Shown: one piece after another, positions 33,486-43,050 of the stretch
How positions within the stretch are numbered: the stretch's first letter is position 1
Layout: each line of letters opens with the position of its first letter
NCBI RefSeq assembly: GCF_011059185.1
Contig: NZ_JAALFE010000011.1
Location: forward strand, 62,001-126,000
Length of the DNA stretch: 64,000 bases
Direction: 5' to 3'
DNA from: Paragemmobacter kunshanensis
Lineage (GTDB): Bacteria > Pseudomonadota > Alphaproteobacteria > Rhodobacterales > Rhodobacteraceae
Position numbers and translations under genes: made by a program
The notes under the pieces: generated by a model
What the model was told of the DNA's origin: nothing
What the model saw: only the letters and a program-made list of their open reading frames with translations
The model's database searches: none

Positions 33486-34445
33486 ATGCAGATTTCGGCC
33501 AGCCAGCATATCGAGCGGATCGAAAGCGCCATTCGGGGCGGGCTGGCGGCGCGGTCGCCGGTGGCGGCATCCTGGGCGCGGTCGGCCACGCTGCACCGGC
33601 TGGACCCGGCGGCGCGCAAGGCCGAGGGGCGGCTGACCGCGGGGGAAATCGCGCTGGCGCGCGAAAGGCTGGGCGCGCTGCTGCCGCTGGCCGCGCCGCA
33701 TCTGGACCGTCTGTTCCTGACGGTGGGCGGACTGGGGGCCTGCATCGTGCTGGCTGATGCCGAAGGGATCGCGCTGGAGCGGCGGGGCCATGCGGGGGAT
33801 GACGCGGCCTTCGAGGCGGCCGGGCTGTGGACGGGAACCCTGTGGTCCGAGGCGCAGGCGGGCACGAACGGGATCGGCACCTGCCTGGCCGAGGGGCGGG
33901 CGGTGACGATCCATCGCGACCAGCATTTCCTGGCGCGCAATATCGGGCTCAGCTGTTCCTCGGCGCCGGTGCATGGGCCGGGGGGGCAGATGCTGGCGGT
34001 GATCGACGTCTCGACCGCGCGGATGGACCTGCCCGAGGCGATCGGCGGGCTGATCGGCGCAACCGTGGCCGAGGCGGCGCGGCGGCTGGAGGCGGATCTG
34101 TTCGCCGCGGAATTCCCGGGCGCGCGGCTGGTTCTGGTGCCGGGAACGGACCGGGCGGGCGGCGCGCTGCTGGCGGTGGATGCGGATGACCTGGTGATCG
34201 GGGCGACGCGGGCGGCGCGGGTGCAGTTGAACCTGACGGGGGATCTGGCGGCGACGCCGCGCCCGGTGGCGGATGTGCTGGGCCTTGAGGCGCGGGACGG
34301 GTTCGATGCGGCGGAACGGGCGGTGCTGACACGGGCGCTGGCGCGGTCCGGGGGGAATGTCTCGGCCGCGGCGCGCGCGCTGGGGCTGAGCCGGGCGACC
34401 CTGCATCGCAAGCTGGAGCGCCGCCCTTCGGGGCGGGGCTGCTAG
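33486..34445 (+). CDS. AcoR-like regulator lacking the AAA+ domain
   Basis: 319-aa transcription factor. The N-terminal part (residues about 1-180) resembles the GAF sensory region of acetoin activator AcoR: AASWARS, TNGIGTCLAEGRAVTIHRDQHFL and SAPVHGPGGQMLAVIDVST. The C-terminus carries a Fis-type helix-turn-helix (RSGGNVSAAARALGLSRATLHRKL). The central sigma-54 AAA+ ATPase found in full-length AcoR is absent, so it should not open sigma-54 promoters by itself. The 244-bp gap before it carries no other gene. Target unknown. Confidence 0.8.
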   Translation: MQISASQHIERIESAIRGGLAARSPVAASWARSATLHRLDPAARKAEGRLTAGEIALARERLGALLPLAAPHLDRLFLTVGGLGACIVLADAEGIALERRGHAGDDAAFEAAGLWTGTLWSEAQAGTNGIGTCLAEGRAVTIHRDQHFLARNIGLSCSSAPVHGPGGQMLAVIDVSTARMDLPEAIGGLIGATVAEAARRLEADLFAAEFPGARLVLVPGTDRAGGALLAVDADDLVIGATRAARVQLNLTGDLAATPRPVADVLGLEARDGFDAAERAVLTRALARSGGNVSAAARALGLSRATLHRKLERRPSGRGC

Positions 34446-34515
34446 GGCCGCGCGGCGAAGGGATCGGGCACGGGCCGGAGGGTTTCCCGTCCCCCGGCCC
34501 GGCCTGACCCACGTC

Positions 34516-36222
34516 CTAGCCTGTCTGCGCCATGCGACAGGTTCCGACGCGGTCAAGGGCGGGGTCGCGGGCCTTGGTGGAGATGTCCAGAAGGCCCAGG
34601 ACGGAGTGGAAGAGATTGTCCTGGCTGGCGGGTTCCTGCGCGCGGGCGCGCAGGCAATCCATGTCGAGCCCAAGCGCATCGCGGAAACCTTCGCCCAGCC
34701 ACAGCACCATCGGCACGCGGGTCTGTGTCTCGGGTGCCATGAAGAGCGGGGCGGCATGCAGGTAGAGCCCGCCTTCGCCCAGCGATTCGCCATGGTCGGA
34801 GAGATAGAGCATGGCCGTCAGGGCCTTGTCGGTGGCGGCCAGCATGTCGATGCTGCGCGACAGGACGTGATCGGTTTCCAGCATGCCGTTGTCATAGGCG
34901 TTGACGATTTCGGGAAGGGTGCAATCGGCGAATTCGACGCTTTGGCAATCGGGGGTGAATTGCGCCCTTTCGCGGGGATAGCGCAGGTAATAGGCCGGGC
35001 CGTGATTGCCGATCATGTGCAGGACAAGGACGGTGTTCTGCGTGATCCCGGCCAGGGTGCTTTCGATGACGGGCAGGAAGACCTCATCGGTGCATTCGAC
35101 GGCGCAGGCGGCGGGATCGAGCGTGGCATCCACCCTGTCCCATCCGGTGCGGGCGGCGATCTGCTGATCGCCGGTATTGTTGTCGATCCAGCGGGTGGCA
35201 AAACCCGCGCGGGCCAGCACGTCGAGCAGGTTTTCCTGCGACAGGAAGCCGTCACGGGAATAATCGGCCTGGGCAAGCGGCGAGAACATGCAGGGCAGCG
35301 AGACAGCGGTAGAGGTGCCGCAGGAGGCGACATCGGGGAAGTTGATCACCCCGCGTTCGGCAAGGCCAGGCGTTGTCTGCCGGTCATAACCGTTCAGCCC
35401 GAAATTCTGCGCCCGCGCCGTTTCGCCTGCAAAGAGGACGAGGAGGACGGGCTTTTGCGCGGCAGCCAGCAGCGGCCCGGGGCGGGCATCGGTGGCGACG
35501 GTGCGCAGTTCCACCCGGCCGGATTTCCATTGCTGCTTGCCATAGCGGGCGACGGCGCCGATGGTTGCGCCTGGCTGATAGGCGGCGAGAAGTTCCTTCC
35601 TTTCGCGAAGAACGGCAGAGAATGTTTTGAAATCGCTGAACAAACCGCCAACAAGGACGGCAAGGCACAGGGTCACGCCAAGGGGCCAGCGCCAAAGCTG
35701 GTGCCAGCGCCCGACGCGCGCGACGCGCGGCCAGAAGACCAGCGCGGCGGGCAGGACCCCGGTCAGGATGATGGCGCGCAGCGCGCCCGGCGTGACGAGG
35801 TGGCGCGATTCCGTGACGGTGGTTTCGAAGATGTTGCGCACCATCTCGCGGTCGATGAGGATGCCCATGCTCTGTTCGAAATGGTTCGCGCTGGCCGATA
35901 CCAGGATCAGCAGGGCGGCGATGGGGCGCTGCAGGCGGCCGGGTCCGAAGAATTCCAGCGTGAGCATGGTCAGCGCGAAGATCGACAGGGTGAAAAGCGC
36001 GTATTGCAGCGGCGTGTCACCGAAGATTTCCCCCATATGCCGCCAGAAGCCCGCATTCAGCATGGCAAGGATATAGGCCGAGACGATCAGGTTGAGCGCG
36101 GTATGGCCGATGATGGGGCGCGGCAGCGGGTGGGAGCGGAGGCCCGCGAGAAGGCCCGGCAGGCGGGTGGCAAGGGCGGCGCCCGAAAGGGGGGCGCGGC
36201 TGTCATCGGGATGGTCGGTCAT
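34516..36222 (-). CDS. eptA: Phosphoethanolamine transferase for lipid A
   Basis: 568-aa inner-membrane enzyme with five N-terminal membrane helices (residues about 38-200) and a periplasmic sulfatase-like domain. Zinc/nucleophile motif AGETARAQNFGLNGY (catalytic Thr), CGTSTAVSLPCMFS, HMIGNHGPAYYLRYP and LSDHGESLGEGGLYLHAAP match EptA/MCR enzymes. Conserved cysteines (CAVEC, CQSVEFADC) would form disulfides. It transfers phosphoethanolamine to lipid A and lowers sensitivity to cationic peptides. It is divergent from a PmrAB-like two-component system, as in enteric bacteria. Confidence 0.92.
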   Translation of the reverse strand: MTDHPDDSRAPLSGAALATRLPGLLAGLRSHPLPRPIIGHTALNLIVSAYILAMLNAGFWRHMGEIFGDTPLQYALFTLSIFALTMLTLEFFGPGRLQRPIAALLILVSASANHFEQSMGILIDREMVRNIFETTVTESRHLVTPGALRAIILTGVLPAALVFWPRVARVGRWHQLWRWPLGVTLCLAVLVGGLFSDFKTFSAVLRERKELLAAYQPGATIGAVARYGKQQWKSGRVELRTVATDARPGPLLAAAQKPVLLVLFAGETARAQNFGLNGYDRQTTPGLAERGVINFPDVASCGTSTAVSLPCMFSPLAQADYSRDGFLSQENLLDVLARAGFATRWIDNNTGDQQIAARTGWDRVDATLDPAACAVECTDEVFLPVIESTLAGITQNTVLVLHMIGNHGPAYYLRYPRERAQFTPDCQSVEFADCTLPEIVNAYDNGMLETDHVLSRSIDMLAATDKALTAMLYLSDHGESLGEGGLYLHAAPLFMAPETQTRVPMVLWLGEGFRDALGLDMDCLRARAQEPASQDNLFHSVLGLLDISTKARDPALDRVGTCRMAQTG

Positions 36223-36337
36223 GGGTCTTTCGCGGCTTGCTGTTGGATCGTCTTTCGCGCCCTGTCGCAGCCGAAGCTTGCAGCAAGCTTACGGAATGCC
36301 CCCTCGCGCGGTGGGGCGGGCTGCGCTAGAAGGGGGC

Positions 36338-36991
36338 ATGCGGCTCTTGCTGGTGGAAGATACCGAGGATCTGGCGCAGACCGTCCTGCGGTTCCTGCGG
36401 GGCGAAGGGCATGCGGTGGACCATGCCGCCGATGCCGAAACGGCCGAGGCCGCGCTGGCGGTGGCGGACTATGCCTGCGTCATCCTCGATCTGGGCCTGC
36501 CGGACAGGCCGGGGATCGAGGTGCTGAAGGCGCTGCGCCGGGCCGGGGACCGGACGCCGGTACTGATCGCCACGGCGCGCGACCAGATCAGCGACCGGAT
36601 CGCAGGGCTGGATGCGGGGGCGGATGACTATGTGGTGAAGCCCTTTGACCTGCGCGAATTGTCGGCCCGCATCCGCGCCCATGCGCGGCGCGGCCAGGGG
36701 CTGCCGGAAACGCGGATCGGGCTGGCGGGGCTGGAAGTGGACCGGGCCGCCGCGCGGCTGTGGCGCGACGGGGCGGAGATCCGCCTGACATCGCGCGAAT
36801 GGGCCCTGTTCGATGCGCTGCTGGGCGCGCGGGGCCGGGTGCTGAGCAAGGCCGCGCTGGAAGAGGTGCTGGGCAGTTTCGACGCGATCATCGAGGGGAA
36901 TGCGGTGGAGGTCTATGTCTCGCGTCTGAGGGGCAAGCTGGGCGCGGGCGTGATCGAGACGCGGCGCGGGCTGGGATATGTGCTGCCATGA
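36338..36991 (+). CDS. OmpR-family response regulator (PmrA/QseB-like)
   Basis: 217-aa response regulator. Receiver domain residues 1-115 with acidic pocket VEDTED, phosphoacceptor Asp in VILDLGLPD and conserved Lys in YVVKPF; winged-helix output domain in the C-terminal half (LTSREWALFDALL, GNAVEVYVSRLRGKL). Start at 36338 follows AAGGGGGC. It overlaps the kinase start by four bases and probably controls the divergent eptA promoter 115 bp away. Confidence 0.9.
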   Translation: MRLLLVEDTEDLAQTVLRFLRGEGHAVDHAADAETAEAALAVADYACVILDLGLPDRPGIEVLKALRRAGDRTPVLIATARDQISDRIAGLDAGADDYVVKPFDLRELSARIRAHARRGQGLPETRIGLAGLEVDRAAARLWRDGAEIRLTSREWALFDALLGARGRVLSKAALEEVLGSFDAIIEGNAVEVYVSRLRGKLGAGVIETRRGLGYVLP

Positions 36992-38265
36992 CGAAGGGGG
37001 CCGCGCCATCGCCTGAACCCGCTTCCGCGCCCGCCTGGTCGCTGCGGCGGCGGCTGACGCGGCGGGTGCTGGCGCTGGTGGCGGTAGGGTGGCTGGCCAC
37101 GATCCTGGCGTCAGCGGTGGTGCTGGACCACGAGATGACCGAGATGTTCGACGGCGAGTTGCAGGCGCTGGTCGAGACGACGGTTCTGTATCTGGACACC
37201 GCGCAGGCAGGCAGCATCCCCCGCACTTTGGGCGTGCAGACCAGCGACAGCGAGCGTGTGCTGCGTATCCTGCCCGCGGATCAGCCCCCTGCCCCGGCGC
37301 CCTGGCCCGCGCTGGAGGGGGATGGCTTCCATGATCTGCCGGGCTGGCGCGTGTTGCGGCGCAGCGCCGAGGGGGTGGTGATCGAGGCCGCCCATGCCAC
37401 CGATCTGCGGCGCGAGGAAAAGCTTGAGGCGGCCTCGGCCTTCCTTCTGCTGGCCCTGCCGCTGATCGGGTTTCTGGTCTGGGGCCTGCGGCGGATCGTG
37501 GCCGAGGCCACGGCGCCGGTCGCGCGGCTGGCGGGGGCGGTGTCGGGGCGCAGCACGGACGACCTGTCGCCGGTGGGGGCCGAGGGGCTGCCGCGGGAAT
37601 TGCGGCCGCTGGCGCTGGCCTTCGACCATTATCTGGGCCGGATCGAGGCGCTGCGCCGGTCAGAGCGGGATTTCATCGCCAATGCCGCGCATGAATTGCG
37701 CACGCCGCTGGCGGCCCTGCGCGGGCGGCTGGAGCTTTCGCCCGATCCCGATGCCGCGGCGGCGGTGGAGGCGGTGGACGGGCTGAGCCGACGGGTGGAG
37801 CGGCTGCTGCAACTGGCGCGGCAGGAAGCGGGGCTGGGCCTTGGCCGGGGGCCCTGCGACCTGCGGCGGGTGCTGGATCTGGTGGTGGCCGATCTGCGAG
37901 CGGGTGGCGGCCAGCCGATCCGGCTGGATGACGGGGATCTGGAGCGGCTGGACGTGGCGGCGGATGCGGATGCGGTGGCGATCCTGCTGCGCAACCTGAT
38001 CGAGAACGCCCAGCAGCACGGAACCGGCCCTGTCGATCTGCAATTGCGGGGCGACGGGCGACTGAGCATCGCCAATCCCGCCGCCGTGACGGACCTGCCC
38101 GAAGGGCGCTTTGCGCGGGGGGCAGGGTCGGCGGGGCTTGGCCTTGGCCTGTCGATCTCGGAGGCGCTGGTGCGCAGCATGGGGGTGCGCATGGCGCGGC
38201 GCGCCGGGAACGGCCGGGTGCAGATCGACCTCGACTTCCCGCTTCCGCCCGACGCGGCGGCCTGA
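36988..38265 (+). CDS. Sensor histidine kinase (PmrB/QseC-like)
   Basis: 425-aa membrane kinase. Two membrane helices ([20 protein letters not shown] at about 27-46 and [17 protein letters not shown] at about 155-172) flank a small periplasmic domain of about 105 residues, then HAMP, DHp with the phosphoacceptor in [19 protein letters not shown], and a degenerate HATPase region ([10 protein letters not shown]-box, [13 protein letters not shown]-box). The periplasmic domain is of a size typical of PmrB/QseC. Coupled to the regulator gene. Confidence 0.9.
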   Translation: MTKGAAPSPEPASAPAWSLRRRLTRRVLALVAVGWLATILASAVVLDHEMTEMFDGELQALVETTVLYLDTAQAGSIPRTLGVQTSDSERVLRILPADQPPAPAPWPALEGDGFHDLPGWRVLRRSAEGVVIEAAHATDLRREEKLEAASAFLLLALPLIGFLVWGLRRIVAEATAPVARLAGAVSGRSTDDLSPVGAEGLPRELRPLALAFDHYLGRIEALRRSERDFIANAAHELRTPLAALRGRLELSPDPDAAAAVEAVDGLSRRVERLLQLARQEAGLGLGRGPCDLRRVLDLVVADLRAGGGQPIRLDDGDLERLDVAADADAVAILLRNLIENAQQHGTGPVDLQLRGDGRLSIANPAAVTDLPEGRFARGAGSAGLGLGLSISEALVRSMGVRMARRAGNGRVQIDLDFPLPPDAAA

Positions 38266-38308
38266 GCGGCGGCGTCCCGGGGCCCGCAGCGGCGGGTTTT
38301 GGAAAAGC

Positions 38309-38318
38309 TTCATCAAAG
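38309..38318 (+). promoter_or_regulatory. Motif shared by phnC and phnG/phnF upstream regions
   Basis: TTCATCAAAG, 63 bases before phnC; the near-identical TTCACCAAAG lies at 45049-45058 between phnF and phnG, each inside AAG(C/T)TTCA(T/C)CAAAG. It may be part of a Pho box-like element, but agreement with the CTGTCAT consensus is weak. Confidence 0.3.
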
Positions 38319-38380
38319 TGCAGCCTGCCTGTCACCTTCCCCGCCTAGGGAGGGGGCAGTCAATTCCGAAGGGGGTTCGG

Positions 38381-39205
38381 ATGCTGCTCGATGTCAGGAA
38401 TGTCTCGCGTCTGTTCGGGACGAAGGCCGCGGTCGACCGGATCAGCTTTTCGGTGGAGCGGACGGGCTTTGTCGGGGTGATCGGGCGGTCGGGGGCGGGG
38501 AAATCCACCTTCCTTCGCATGATGAACCGCCTGACCGATGCCAGCGCGGGGGAAATCCGTTTCGAGGGGCGGGATATCCTTGCCCTGCGCGGGGCCGAGA
38601 TGCGGGCCTGGCAGAGCCAATGCGCGATGATCTTCCAGCAGTTCAATCTGGTGCCGCGGATGGATGTCGTCTCGAACGTGCTGCACGGGCGGCTGGCGCA
38701 TCGGGCGACGCTGCCTTCGATCTTTGGCTTCTGGCCGGATGACGACGTGCTGAAGGCGCTGGCGATCCTTGACCGGCTGGGCATCGCCGAACAGGCCGCC
38801 AAGCGGGCCGAGGCGCTTTCGGGTGGGCAGCAGCAGCGCGTGGCCATTGCGCGGGCGCTGATGCAGGATCCGAAGGTGATCCTGGCCGATGAGCCCATCG
38901 CCAGCCTTGATCCGATGAATGCCCAGGTGGTGATGGATACCCTGCGGCGCATCCATGACGAGGACAACCGCCTGGTCATCGCCAACCTGCACACGCTGGA
39001 TACCGCGCGGCGCTATTGCGACCGGGTGATCGGGATGCGCGACGGGCGGATCGTCTTTGACGGCACGCCCGACCAGCTGACCACCGGCGTGGCGCGCGAC
39101 ATCTACGGGGCCGATGCCTCGTTTTCCGAGACGGCGACATCGACCTCGATCGAGGCGCTCGGGACGCGGGGCGACGATGCCTATGCCCGCGAATTGCTGG
39201 CCTGA
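38381..39205 (+). CDS. phnC: Phosphonate ABC importer ATPase
   Basis: 274-aa ATPase of the phosphonate importer. Walker [11 protein letters not shown]-loop in [12 protein letters not shown], signature LSGGQQQR, Walker [14 protein letters not shown] and H-loop NLHTLD, the His-containing variant typical of PhnC. First gene of the phosphonate importer operon; ribosome site GAAGGGGG precedes the ATG. Confidence 0.93.
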   Translation: MLLDVRNVSRLFGTKAAVDRISFSVERTGFVGVIGRSGAGKSTFLRMMNRLTDASAGEIRFEGRDILALRGAEMRAWQSQCAMIFQQFNLVPRMDVVSNVLHGRLAHRATLPSIFGFWPDDDVLKALAILDRLGIAEQAAKRAEALSGGQQQRVAIARALMQDPKVILADEPIASLDPMNAQVVMDTLRRIHDEDNRLVIANLHTLDTARRYCDRVIGMRDGRIVFDGTPDQLTTGVARDIYGADASFSETATSTSIEALGTRGDDAYARELLA

Positions 39206-39246
39206 CTTCCCCCCCCCCGCGCCCCGGCGACCGGGGCCCTTTCCAG

Positions 39247-40158
39247 ATGGAGACGAAGATGAAGAAGCTGCTTGCCCTTCTTGTGGCCACCTCTGCCCTT
39301 TCCGGGGCTGCCGCCGCGCAGGAGATCGCCGAATTCAACATCGGCATCCTTGGCGGCGAGAATGCCCAGGACCGTCTGACCAACCAGGAATGCTTTCGCG
39401 TCAAGATCGAAGAGGCGCTTGGCGTTCCGGTCAAGCTTTTTGCCCCGGCCGATTATGATGGCGTGATCCAGGGCCTGCTGGGCGGGACGCTGGATTTCGG
39501 ATGGCTGGGGGCCTCGGCCTATGCCAAGACCTATCTGACCGATCCCGAAGCGGTCGAGGTGCGGCTGACCAAGCAGAATGTGGACGGCACCACCGGCTAT
39601 TACGCCTTCGGCTTTGCCCGCGCCGACAGCGGCATCACCTCGATGGAAGAGGCCAAGGGCAAGACCTTTGCCTTTGCCGATCCGAACTCCACCTCGGGCT
39701 ATCTGGTGCCTGCGGCGGAACTGCAGGGGCAGTTGGGCGACCTGAAGCAGTATTTCGCGGATGTGAAATTCTCGGGCGGGCATGAGCAATCCATCGTGGG
39801 CGTCGCCAATGGCGATTTCGACGCAGGCGTGAGCTGGGCCGACGGGCTGGGCAACTGGGAGGACGGCTTCAATTCGGGGGCCTTCCGCAAGGCTTCGGAT
39901 GCCGGGCTGGTGGACATGAACGATCTGGTCCAGATCTGGCAGTCGGCGCTGATCCCGGAAGGCCCGGTCGTGCTGCGCAAGGCGCTGCCAGAGGCGGTGA
40001 AGGACAAGGTCACCCAGATCGTCGCCGACCTGCACGAGACCGACAAGGACTGTGCCTATAACGTGGCGGCGGGCGAGGCGCTGGATTTCGTGCCGGTGCG
40101 GCATGAGGACTATCTGGGCATCATCGAGGCGCGCAAGCTGCAGGAAGCCTCGAACTGA
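39247..40158 (+). CDS. phnD: Phosphonate-binding periplasmic protein
   Basis: 303-aa solute-binding protein with a Sec leader (MKKLLALLVATSALSGAAAA, start at 39247 or the downstream Met at 39259). Substrate-loop patterns FNIGILGGENAQD, DFGWLGASAYA and FADPNSTSGYLVP match PhnD, which binds 2-aminoethylphosphonate and other phosphonates. Located between the ATPase and permeases, followed by an attenuator hairpin. Confidence 0.92.
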   Translation: METKMKKLLALLVATSALSGAAAAQEIAEFNIGILGGENAQDRLTNQECFRVKIEEALGVPVKLFAPADYDGVIQGLLGGTLDFGWLGASAYAKTYLTDPEAVEVRLTKQNVDGTTGYYAFGFARADSGITSMEEAKGKTFAFADPNSTSGYLVPAAELQGQLGDLKQYFADVKFSGGHEQSIVGVANGDFDAGVSWADGLGNWEDGFNSGAFRKASDAGLVDMNDLVQIWQSALIPEGPVVLRKALPEAVKDKVTQIVADLHETDKDCAYNVAAGEALDFVPVRHEDYLGIIEARKLQEASN

Positions 40159-40173
40159 GACGGATGCAATCCT

Positions 40174-40209
40174 GGCCGGGCCCTGCGACGGGTCCGGCCG
40201 TTTCATTTC
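40174..40209 (+). terminator. Attenuator hairpin after phnD
   Basis: GGCCGGGCCC (40174-40183) pairs with GGGTCCGGCC (40190-40199), one G-T pair, 6-nt loop, followed by GTTTCATTTCT. Placed 15 bases after the phnD stop, it could limit permease expression relative to the binding protein. Confidence 0.65.
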
Positions 40210-40219
40210 TGGGGGGAGC

Positions 40220-41098
40220 ATGGTCGATATCGCCTTCGGACCGGAACCGGGCAAGCGCCCCGATGCGGGCACGCCCGGGGCGGCCTATCTGGCCGCGACG
40301 CGCAGGAAGCGGCTTTATGGCGGGGTTCTGTTCGTCTTCTTCGCGGCAAGCATGGCGTCCGGCTTCCTTGTGGCGCAGGAGCGCAATGCCGGGGGGTTCC
40401 TCGACGGGTTGCACCGGCTGGACGATTTTCCGGCCGAGGTTCTGACAGAGGCCTGGGACAAGCGGGCCAACCTGCCGGGGCTGATGTGGCAGAATGCGGG
40501 ATCGTTGCTGGAGACGATCAATATCGCGCTGGTCTCCACCCTGCTGGGGGTGATCGGGGCGGGGGTCCTGTCGCTGCTGATCACGCGCGGGCTGGCGCGC
40601 TGGCCGCGGCTGATCGGGCTGTTGCGCCGGGTGACCGATGCGCTGCGCGCCATCCCGGAAATCGTGATCGCGCTGGTCTTGATCTATATCCTGGGCGGCG
40701 GGCCGGTTCCGGCCATGATCGCCATCACGATCCATACGCTGGGCGTGCTGGGCAAGCTGTTTTCGGAAGTGGCGGAGAATGCCGATCTGCGACCGGTCGA
40801 GGGGCTGGCCTCGGTCGGGGCGACCTGGGCGCAGCGGATGTGGTTCGGGGTGATCCCGCAGGTGGCGCCGAACTGGCTGTCCTATGCGCTGCTCAGGCTG
40901 GAGATCAACCTGCGGGCCTCGGCCATCCTGGGTTTCGTGGGGGCCGGGGGTATCGGATACGAGCTGAAGATCGCGATGCAATGGGGCGGCGGGCGCTATG
41001 ACCAGGTCGTCGCGATCTTCCTGCTGCTGTTCCTGACCATCGTGGTGATCGACCGGCTGTCGGATCACTGGCGGCACCGGCTTGTGAAAGGGTCCTGA
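40220..41098 (+). CDS. phnE: Phosphonate ABC importer permease 1
   Basis: 292-aa permease with an N-terminal cytoplasmic stretch, a first helix (LYGGVLFVFFAASMASGFLV) and a C-terminal transport core. The EAA-like loop is in GLASVGATWAQRMWFGVIP. Start at 40220 follows GGGGGGAG. Forms a heterodimer with the longer permease downstream, 2 bp away. Two PhnE subunits are common in alphaproteobacterial phn loci. Confidence 0.92.
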   Translation: MVDIAFGPEPGKRPDAGTPGAAYLAATRRKRLYGGVLFVFFAASMASGFLVAQERNAGGFLDGLHRLDDFPAEVLTEAWDKRANLPGLMWQNAGSLLETINIALVSTLLGVIGAGVLSLLITRGLARWPRLIGLLRRVTDALRAIPEIVIALVLIYILGGGPVPAMIAITIHTLGVLGKLFSEVAENADLRPVEGLASVGATWAQRMWFGVIPQVAPNWLSYALLRLEINLRASAILGFVGAGGIGYELKIAMQWGGGRYDQVVAIFLLLFLTIVVIDRLSDHWRHRLVKGS

Positions 41099-41100
41099 CC

Positions 41101-42426
41101 ATGACCACCATTCCCTATGCCCCGTCGGGGGCAGAGGCGCTGCTGGACAGGCTGCGCCGCCGCCGCAGGATCGCGTTGGCGATCCCGGCGCTGCTGCTGG
41201 TCTATCTGGGCTATGTCGTGCTGGCCTTTGACATTCCGGGCCTTGCCCAGCGCGCGCGGATGGAGAATGCCGCGATCCTGCTGTCGGATTTCCTGTCGCA
41301 CAAGGTGCATGTCACCCGCGACAATCGCAGCGGCGCGGTCAGCGCCGCCGTCGAGGGCGAGGCGAAGGGGCGCTATCCCGACGGCAGCTATCCCGACTGG
41401 GTGCGCGTGCAGGGCGCAGTCACGACCATTGATCTGGGCGCGGGCCATGTCGTGACCTATGATCCGGCGGGGGCGCGCTATGTGGTGCCGGGATACGGGA
41501 CCATCGACATCGCCCCGGAAGGCGGCGGTCTGCGGCTGACCGCGCCGCTGCCCCTGCCCGACTGGATCAGCGCAACGGACAACCGCGTCTCGGTGACCAC
41601 GGCGCAGGGCCGTTTCGCCTATACCCGCGCGAAGGTGGAGACCTTCCGCTATTTCCCGGGGTGGGAGCTGTTCTTCTTCACGCTGGACAGCCCCTTTCAC
41701 GGCAAGGGGCCGCTGGAACTGGCCGGGCTGGTGCTGTGGGGAGAGAGGGTCGATCCGGCGCGCGCCAATATCGCGGCCATGGCAGGGGATTTCTGGTTCA
41801 ACCCGATGTGGCGGCATGGCGATGTGGCCTGGGCGATCTTCGAGACGATGCTGATGGCGATCCTTGGCACTTTCGGGGCGGCGGTGCTGTCGCTGCCCCT
41901 GGCCTTTCTGGCGGCGCGCGGTGTCAATCCGCTGGGCCCTGCCCGCTTTGCCCTGCGCCGCGTCTTCGATTTCGTGCGCGGGGTGGACGGGCTGATCTGG
42001 ACGATCATCCTGTCGCGCGCCTGGGGGCCGGGGCCGATGACGGGGGCGCTGGCGATCCTGATCACGGATATGGGCAGTTTCGGCAAGACGTTCTCGGAAG
42101 CGGTGGAGAACATCGACGAGAAGCAGGTCGAGGGCATCCGGTCGACCGGCGCAAACGGCGTGCAGCGGGCGCGGTTCGGGATGCTGCCGCAGATCCTGCC
42201 GGTGTTGCTGTCGCAGGTTCTTTATGCGCTGGAATCGAACACCCGCAGCGCGACGGTGGTGGGGGCCATTGTCGGCGGCGGGATCGGGCTGCTGCTGACC
42301 CAGGCGATCCAGACCCAGAAGGACTGGGAGGAGGTCTGTTATTACATGGTGCTGATCGTGCTGATGGTGATGGCGATGGACAGCCTTTCGGGCTGGTTGC
42401 GCCGCAAGCTGATCAAGGGGGCGTGA
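41101..42426 (+). CDS. phnE: Phosphonate ABC importer permease 2
   Basis: 441-aa PhnE-type permease, longer than permease 1 because of an extended periplasmic domain (residues about 55-245) between the first helix and the core. The core contains GIRSTGANGVQRARFGMLP near residue 345 and further helices to the C-terminus. Stop and next start overlap (TGATG), linking it to the acetyltransferase pseudogene. Confidence 0.92.
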   Translation: MTTIPYAPSGAEALLDRLRRRRRIALAIPALLLVYLGYVVLAFDIPGLAQRARMENAAILLSDFLSHKVHVTRDNRSGAVSAAVEGEAKGRYPDGSYPDWVRVQGAVTTIDLGAGHVVTYDPAGARYVVPGYGTIDIAPEGGGLRLTAPLPLPDWISATDNRVSVTTAQGRFAYTRAKVETFRYFPGWELFFFTLDSPFHGKGPLELAGLVLWGERVDPARANIAAMAGDFWFNPMWRHGDVAWAIFETMLMAILGTFGAAVLSLPLAFLAARGVNPLGPARFALRRVFDFVRGVDGLIWTIILSRAWGPGPMTGALAILITDMGSFGKTFSEAVENIDEKQVEGIRSTGANGVQRARFGMLPQILPVLLSQVLYALESNTRSATVVGAIVGGGIGLLLTQAIQTQKDWEEVCYYMVLIVLMVMAMDSLSGWLRRKLIKGA

Positions 42427-43049
42427 TGCCGAAGCTTTCCGCAACCGACCCCCTGCTGCATCCCGGCGCGACGGTGGAGAACGCCACCTTCGGCGCATGG
42501 GTGGAGATCGGCGCGGGCGCGCGTGTCCTGAATTCCAGCTTCGGGGACTATGCCTATTGCGACCGCTTCGCCGATATCGCGAATACCTCGGTGGGGCAGT
42601 TCTCGAACATCGCGGCGATGACGCGGATCGGGCCGACCGACCATCCCTTCAGCCATGCCGCGCAGCATCATTTCCTGTATCGTTCGAGCTATTACTGGGA
42701 GGATGCGTCGGATGACGATGCCTTCTTCGCCGCCCGCGCGGCGCGGCGCACGGTGCTGGGCGCGGATTGCTGAATCGGCCATGGCGCGATCATCAAGCCC
42801 GAGGTGACGGTGGGCATCGGTGCCATCGTGGCGGCGGGGGCGGTGGTGACGCGGGATGTCGCGCCCTTCATGATCGTCGCGGGCGTGCCGGCCCAACCAC
42901 TGCGCGCGCGCTTTGCGCCCGGGGTGATCGACCGCCTGCTGGCGCTGGCCTGGTGGGACTGGGACCATGCGCGCTTGCGCGCGGCGCTGGCCGATTTCCG
43001 CAGGCTGAGGGCGGAAGAATTCCTCGACCGTCACGAAGGCGCGACCTGA
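42426..43049 (+). pseudogene. Hexapeptide-repeat acetyltransferase of the phn locus, stop at codon 116
   Basis: Left-handed beta-helix acetyltransferase of the type often found beside phn genes (DapH/CatB-like). The reading frame is in phase throughout 42426-43049, but codon 116 is TGA (42771-42773), where the family pattern D-x-W-I-G-H-G expects tryptophan (TGG). The sequence continues immediately in the same frame as IGHGAIIKPEVTVGIGAIV and ends normally at HEGAT. One G-to-A change explains it. The N-terminal piece of 115 aa lacks half of the helix and the acetyl-CoA site. Sequencing error or readthrough cannot be excluded. Confidence 0.85.
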
Positions 43050-43050
43050 C

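Noticed and set aside
38329-38335. CTGTCAC upstream of phnC as a Pho box
   Set aside because: No second 7-mer occurs at 11-bp spacing on either side, so a single half-site is not enough.
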